A stretch of 64,000 nucleotides of DNA. Source: Trichuris trichiura. Lineage: Eukaryota > Nematoda > Enoplea > Trichinellida > Trichuridae. The notes under the pieces were generated by a model that worked only from the letters and a program-made list of their open reading frames with translations, was not told where the DNA came from and ran no database searches. Within the stretch, counting starts at the first letter, position 1. The number at the start of each line of letters is the position of its first letter. Below, in pieces: positions 58,902-64,000 of this stretch. Both the position numbers and the translations under genes were made by a program. The stretch lies in NCBI GenBank assembly GCA_037903355.1, contig JBAJFE010000062.1, positions 434,001 to 498,000 of the forward strand, written 5' to 3'.

Positions 58902-60282
58902 TTACTTGTTAAATAGATTTATCCATGAACTTCTTATGGAGCTGAAAATCCACTTGGATCCATGTGACAAGTAAAGGTAAATTATTGGAAACAAACAAAG
59001 CTCAATGCATGTACCAAGCCACCAATAATCTGCAACCTCAGGATTCCAAACGTTCATCACTATTAGAATCCTGCAACTGATCGGAACAACGTCATTAATG
59101 CAAGCAAGCAAAAATATTGGCATTAAAATATTGATAGAATCAATTTCCCGTTTTAGAGCAACCAGTATGCCGTGGTGCTTTATACGCTTCCTTGATGCCC
59201 AATTTACGCGCATGATAAAGAATGCAGAAAAGTATATCAACACGGATGAATAGCAAACTAGAGCCACCATGAACCAATGAGCTATTGCGTACTCTTTTGG
59301 GACGACAACATCAAAAAAGCAGTGAGATGATACTTCGACCTGTTCTTTGAAAATAGTCACCAGCACTAATATGATGACGTTTAAAATCCCAATGAATACT
59401 GACGCTATGAATAAATGGTCGCTTATTTTTTCTCTTGTAGAATATGGCGTGTGAATCCATACGGCAGCTACTAAGGCGTAGACGGACACTATTAACTGTG
59501 CAAATGCAGCATATGTGGTTGTGAAAACGAGCATAATAAGGTCAGGGCTTTGAAAAAGGCACGACGTTGGATTTGCAGTAACGGTACTGGCACCAATCAC
59601 CACATTGCGACCCGCATCTGACGCTGCCGTTGCCGCTTTTAGTATAGAAGCTAACACATAGCCTGAAATGGCGAAAACGTTTACGTAAGCTCCGCTACTA
59701 CTAGTATTAGCATAAGGTTTATGAAAAGAAACTAATAGCATAAATTCGTGCTAGATGTTATTGGTTGTTTGGTTCAATTGCTCAAATACTATGATGCACC
59801 AATCAGTGTTCGAACAAAGTTATACTCAGTATTGCTGAAGCAAGCGTGTTTAAATATCAGTACCTGCTTTGCCAGAAAATATTATAAACTCTTTTATAGC
59901 CTGATTTTCAACGAGTACTCAACTCTCAACACGTTGGCAAACTACAAAATCGGTGCTTTTCATGCTTTCTGTCAATTTGTGTCTCTTAAAACTGCTCAGA
60001 TAACCTTTTTTATGAAAACTAAAATTAACTGTTGAATTCCTTGAGCAGAACTATATGCGTGTATATTGGAGCATGCCTAATCGACTGCAACAAAAGCTTA
60101 CTTGCAATAATATTTTTCATTCTACGAGGGGCGTGTTCATGATCGAGTACGAGCAGAAATAAGCAGTTGACAAAGAATGCAATCGTTGAGACGATCAAGA
60201 TGAGTAGTTGTATTAAACTAGAGCGAGACGTCGCATTTGCTAGCTCCCCAAAATAATTTGCTTCATTTTCAGCAGATTGCAT
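58902..60282 (-). CDS. Seven-transmembrane receptor, probable GPCR of unknown ligand
   Basis: Exons 60102-60282 and 58902-59731 join in phase 1 and encode 336 residues. Seven hydrophobic segments can be counted: about 22-45, 72-96, 118-147, 160-182, 202-225, 258-281 and 294-316. The N-terminus carries a possible N-glycosylation site (NATS) and lacks a signal peptide, as usual for rhodopsin-type receptors. A DRY motif is not visible at the end of TM3 (HTPYSTREK instead), so the family is divergent, like many nematode-specific chemoreceptor groups. No ligand can be proposed. Confidence 0.75.
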
Positions 60283-61143
60283 AGCTCAGCACTAGTGGCA
60301 CAGATGCGAACTTTAGCTTTACTGTTGATGTATATTTCTGCTGGATAAGTTGTGACTCTTATTGATTTCGTTACGAATGACAATAAGTGTACGTTGCTCA
60401 TATTGTAGGGAAGTGGTGAATAATTAATCAAATGGCGACAAAACATCCCATCACTAAGGCGCTATCGGTAATCGATAATAATTTACATTGCTGCCCTAAG
60501 GAAACTGCCCTGCCTTTTTAGGAAAAAAAATAATGCAGACGAAGAATAATTTATTTTGTTGCAAGAGAATAAAAAGCAATTTCTAAATAAACTTTGCATA
60601 TTTAACCGGTGGTTATATCAAAACAATTTAATACATACCGGTAATATACAGCGTCATGCTGAAACTACGTTGCGGAAACGACGTGCTAGAAAATGATGTT
60701 TTTGGATTAGGCGATAATTGCTATTAGCGCGCAGCTAAACGCGAGGGAACTTTTTTCGGCTAAGCCGCTGAACTGATTCGTTATTACTTAAGTTTAAGTC
60801 ATTAAATATATGATGCCTTATAAAGACATCTTATATCTACTGATAATCATTGACGTGCAGGTGAAGTGAAAATAAATTTCCATGCCGGAATCGAACCAGG
60901 TTTATGTGGATAAAAAGTCATAAATTTGAACGACTAAATCACTGAGGACTAAAGTTAATCTCTTCTACATATGATAAAGTTTCTGAGGCATCACAGTTTG
61001 CAAAACATGCGTCAAGACATTAAGCAGGTTGCAATAACAAGATTCTTCACCGCTATCATGGGTTAAAGTTCCTGGGGTTTTGCAGCGTTTCTGCATGAAC
61101 GACCAGTGACAATTCTTTAACTCGCATGTCTGCGTAATGGGTT
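60283..61143. other. Intergenic upstream of GPCR
   Basis: The minus frame 60240-60446 overlaps the GPCR start in another frame and is not accepted. A tRNA-like relic lies at about 60878-60955. Confidence 0.5.
60878..60955 (-). pseudogene. tRNA-like relic
   Basis: On the minus strand CCTGGTTCGATTCCGG has the exact form of a tRNA T arm with its B box, and CCTCAGTGATTTAGTCG about 40 bases upstream resembles a D arm with A box. The acceptor ends do not pair and the anticodon arm is poor, so it is a decayed tRNA or tRNA-derived SINE head. Confidence 0.4.
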
Positions 61144-61366
61144 ATACCGTATTTCACGGCCTATAAGAACACACCTCTACCTAAGTAATGGGTAGTAATG
61201 ATTGGCCCAGTTAATCACTTAGTGAGTCTAATTGAGGTAGAAGAATTGCTGTTCAGCTCATAGGACTAATAAGTAGAATGCGAGCCTAGGAAGTACCAAC
61301 TGGGCCAATTATTACCACCCATTACTTAGGTAGAGGGGTGTTCTTATAGGTCGTGAAATACGGTAT
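61144..61366 (+). mobile_element. MITE with 69-base terminal inverted repeats
   Basis: The left arm 61144-61212 and right arm 61298-61366 are nearly perfect inverted copies, both starting CCGTATTTCACG(G/A)CCTAT after a TA. The 85-base middle is non-coding. The structure is that of a Tc1/mariner-type MITE with TA target duplication. Confidence 0.75.
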
Positions 61367-62489
61367 TTTCTTACGATATGTTAGCAAAGTTCACATTAAA
61401 CATGAATACAAATTGTTCGCCCCTTAGGGCGGTTTCCGTTTCCGGTTCCTTAGGACACAATGTTTAAGTTGTAACATCTGTCGTTCTCTGTTTCCTTTGT
61501 TCTCGCACATGTTGTGATGTGCGACCTTTAAAAGCTGCAGGTTTTGTTAAGACTGTATAAGCGTTCATGATTATTAATAAAAGCACAGTTAATCGGTGCG
61601 CAGAAACTTAATATGACTACTAAACCATAGAAGCATTCAGATCATTTTTGATCACTCGTAATCAACGTTAGGTGTTAGTAATATAACTATGTGCCGCAAA
61701 GTTGCGCAGGTGGAGTATAAGTCACACATACAAAGAGCAGATTTATTGGTCCATTAGTGAAGGATACTGAGCAAGTAAGAGAACAAGCAAAAAACGCACG
61801 GCACTAGCAGGCAGTTGAAGAACTGACAGGAAGAAGGAGGAGGAGAGAGAGGTACACAGGGGCATCTACCTATCATGGCCATTAGTACTTTTGTTTGCGT
61901 CTAAATTCCACTTGCACCTCAGTGTCATTGCTTTTAGCAGGCATTTTGTGCAGTGAGTCCAACACTGTGAGAATTTTTTCAAAACCGCATACATCTAATG
62001 TTACTTAAGAATGGTGCTACCCACATAGTTTTGACTAATAATCTCCTTAAAAGTTTCTTGGATATACTTTTAACTTTCGCTCAGCCAAATTCCCCAGTAC
62101 GCTATTTTTCCCTAGTTGAACGGTTCCATAACTCTGAAGAGGATATTTTCAAAACAACAGATCTTACTTCAGGCTAATAATTTGCTTCTGTACAACACAT
62201 GAAAGCACATTTGAACGCGTTGTCTTCACTACGTCAAGCGAACTAAAGCTTTACTTTGAATCAAATATTGCAACTGAATATTACGTTAATTTTGACGGAT
62301 ATAACTTCTGCAAGACTATAAGCTCCATTTTGCTCTTGTTTAACTTTTCCGTTCTGTTTTATTTTTGAAAGCTTTTTCATTAAAAAACATGAGCCATGAG
62401 CTTTTTTATATGCTTTCACAAATTTTCTCATAATTAATCTTCGGTTTACGACTTCGACCTGTTTGGTGTGTCTGTAAACAAGTTTTAGA
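61367..62489. other. Intergenic between two MITEs
   Basis: No supported gene. It contains a short purine-rich GGAGGAGG tract near 61836-61850. Confidence 0.5.
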
Positions 62490-62697
62490 GTGCCCTACCA
62501 GTGAATGGATGAGCAGATTGTTAGAGAATAAGAACAGAACAACTAATGCAGTATGTTTTAGAACTGCTCTTGTTCCGTCATCAGCGGTATAAGGGAGAAC
62601 AACTGACGACAGAAAAAGAACAGTTTCAAAACATACCGTATCGATTGTTCGTTTCTTATTCTCTAACAATTTGGTCATCCATTCGCTGGTAAGGCAT
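62490..62697 (+). mobile_element. Fold-back element with about 94-base arms
   Basis: The left arm starts GTGCC(C)TACCAGTGAATGG at 62490, and its inverted copy ends at about 62697; both carry ATTGTTAGAGAATAAGAA. Only some 20 bases separate the arms, so RNA would form one long hairpin. No coding capacity. No clear target duplication can be assigned by eye. Confidence 0.65.
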
Positions 62698-63778
62698 TTT
62701 GAAGTTTACTCACAGACATACCAAATAGGCCAAAGCCGTGAACTGAAAATCAATTATGAAACTAATGAAGCCTGTTACACAACACCCCTCTTCTGAAGCT
62801 TTCACAAATATTGATATATTCTCAGTTCAGCTTATCGAAAATAAAGTGTTTTCCAAAAGACAGCTTTTATACCCCATGTGAAAACTATTTTCGTCGAAAT
62901 TCTGCCGTTATAGTTTCTATCGTCCTTGTTGAGGTGTTCGTATTATCGGATGCCAGGCGTTTATGCATCACTTTAGTTCGATCGTCTGCTTAGAGCATAC
63001 TGAAAGGCTAGTAATGCTCAATTCAATGAATTCCTCCATTTTGTTACGCTCAAAAAGTGTTTAAAGACATTTGCGCACTTTCATCCTACTGCTTAGAACG
63101 TACGGACACTCTTGCGGCTTGAAAAAGATAAACGCTCAGCTCTTCTAACTATCAGTTCAATAAGGAGCGGCTTAATTGAAGGATATATATATGTAGCAAC
63201 CTAGTGCTAATACGTAAATGAGTTTTTTTATCGATATTTTTAGCAAAAGCGGAAATAAATTGAAGTTACTTTTCCAATCACTTATTTTTGAAACTGTAAT
63301 ATGTTAGACAAGCAAAACGTCAATGCATCAAATCCATCCGATAAAACGTGCTTTCTCCTTCCCTTTGCAATATTTTATACGGAAGGTGAGAATAGACAAA
63401 GTGCACCACGATGAACCTCACTTGATGACTAGCAACCCAATCATGCCAGGAATCACTTCGCACTGGAAGTGCTAATATAATTTTAGAACGTTTTGAAGAA
63501 AATTAAAATTAACCTTGAGCAAAAAATTTTGGCAAATTATACGTTGTTCTAATTTTCAATCTGTTCCTTGAAAAGAAACAGATTTCAGATGAAAACAATT
63601 CTGTGACGCACAGTGAATCATGCTGCTATGTCAACGTATGGAAGAGGAGAAGCGTAAAGTAATTATTTCAGCTAAATATTTGTCTAAGTAAAGCCAAACA
63701 AGGAAAGGAAACAGAATTTGGCGGTATAAATTATCTGCGATGAAATCCAACGAAGTAGAAGCACAGCAAACATTCAGA
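62698..63778. other. Intergenic before the right-edge gene
   Basis: The frame 62811-62993 has no recognisable content. The 3' end of this stretch is the promoter of the following gene. Confidence 0.5.
63725..63732 (+). promoter_or_regulatory. TATA-like box of the right-edge gene
   Basis: TATAAATT lies 54 bases before the chosen ATG at 63779. A start of transcription about 30 bases downstream would exclude the earlier in-frame ATG at 63740, which supports the shorter signal peptide. Confidence 0.4.
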
Positions 63779-64000
63779 ATGAAGCTGACTGCATGTTTAG
63801 CTTTGCAAATTTCGCTCGTTTTGCTGCCGAAAGCAGAGGTAATGCATCAACTATTATGCTGAGATAATAAAGAGGTCTAGCAATTTAACTTAATGATAGC
63901 ATATTTTGAAATTCATGGAAAAATGTTACGATAAACGTTTTGCTTGTATATAGGGTGGAATCTCCGCTAAAGACAGCGACAAAAGTATGAATGAAGTAAC
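63779..64000 (+). CDS. Secreted protein, 5' exons only (cut by window edge)
   Basis: Exon 1 (63779-63838) encodes a signal peptide, MKLTACLALQISLVLLPKAE. A 115-base intron (GTAATG..TATAG) is followed by exon 2 from 63954, reading GGISAKDSDKSMNEV to the window end. Phase 0 is kept. There are too few residues to name a family. Confidence 0.55.

Noticed and set aside
1..64000. CRISPR arrays, bacterial operons or phage genes
   Set aside because: No regular direct repeats with spacers, no Shine-Dalgarno-linked gene runs; spliceosomal introns throughout show a eukaryotic nuclear sequence.

Overview
The window reads as nuclear DNA of a clade I (Dorylaimia) nematode, most likely a whipworm (Trichuris) or close relative. 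This is inferred from AT-rich sequence, many introns of about 40-60 bases with GT..AG ends and AATAAA signals, ordinary animal housekeeping genes, and two secreted WAP-domain genes of a class known to be expanded in whipworms. I assigned exons by reading frames, splice sites and phase by eye. No database search was possible.

Left part (1-20.4 kb): the first 6 kb hold nothing I recognise. Then come a hAT-like transposon end, a broken one-exon copy of the snoRNP gene NHP2 (-), a seven-exon gene with weak resemblance to kinetochore protein SKA3 (+), the mitochondrial fission gene FIS1 (-), a secreted five-domain WAP gene (-) and an intronless tau-tubulin/casein-kinase-1 type kinase (+).

Middle (20.4-38.7 kb): three identical tRNA-Gly(GCC) genes, a pogo/Tc1-like MITE, remains of a GPCR-like gene, a second WAP gene with two domains (-), then HSPBP1 and a 14-exon glycogen synthase head to tail on the minus strand. 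A second copy of the same MITE lies in intron 1 of glycogen synthase. Diverging from the glycogen synthase start is a run of three tiny plus-strand ORFs, 21 and 1 bases apart, the last of which is COX19.

Right part (38.7-64 kb): YKT6 (+), the tandem-SAM 3' part of a Caskin-like scaffold gene (-) with a diverged tandem repeat in its largest intron, the ciliary gene CLUAP1/IFT38 (+, ten exons), an intronless secreted protein with seven MIG-18-like cysteine repeats (+), a two-exon 7TM receptor (-), a tRNA-like relic, two hairpin MITEs, and the first exons of a secreted protein cut by the window edge.

The genes do not form one pathway. They mix mitochondrial functions (FIS1, COX19 and perhaps its two partners), proteostasis and trafficking (HSPBP1, YKT6), glycogen metabolism, cilia (CLUAP1), and secreted or surface molecules (WAP, MIG-18-like, GPCR). 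The points most worth a second look are the six-cysteine WAP domains that lack one specific disulfide pair, and the COX19 ORF trio with a start codon in a hairpin loop.
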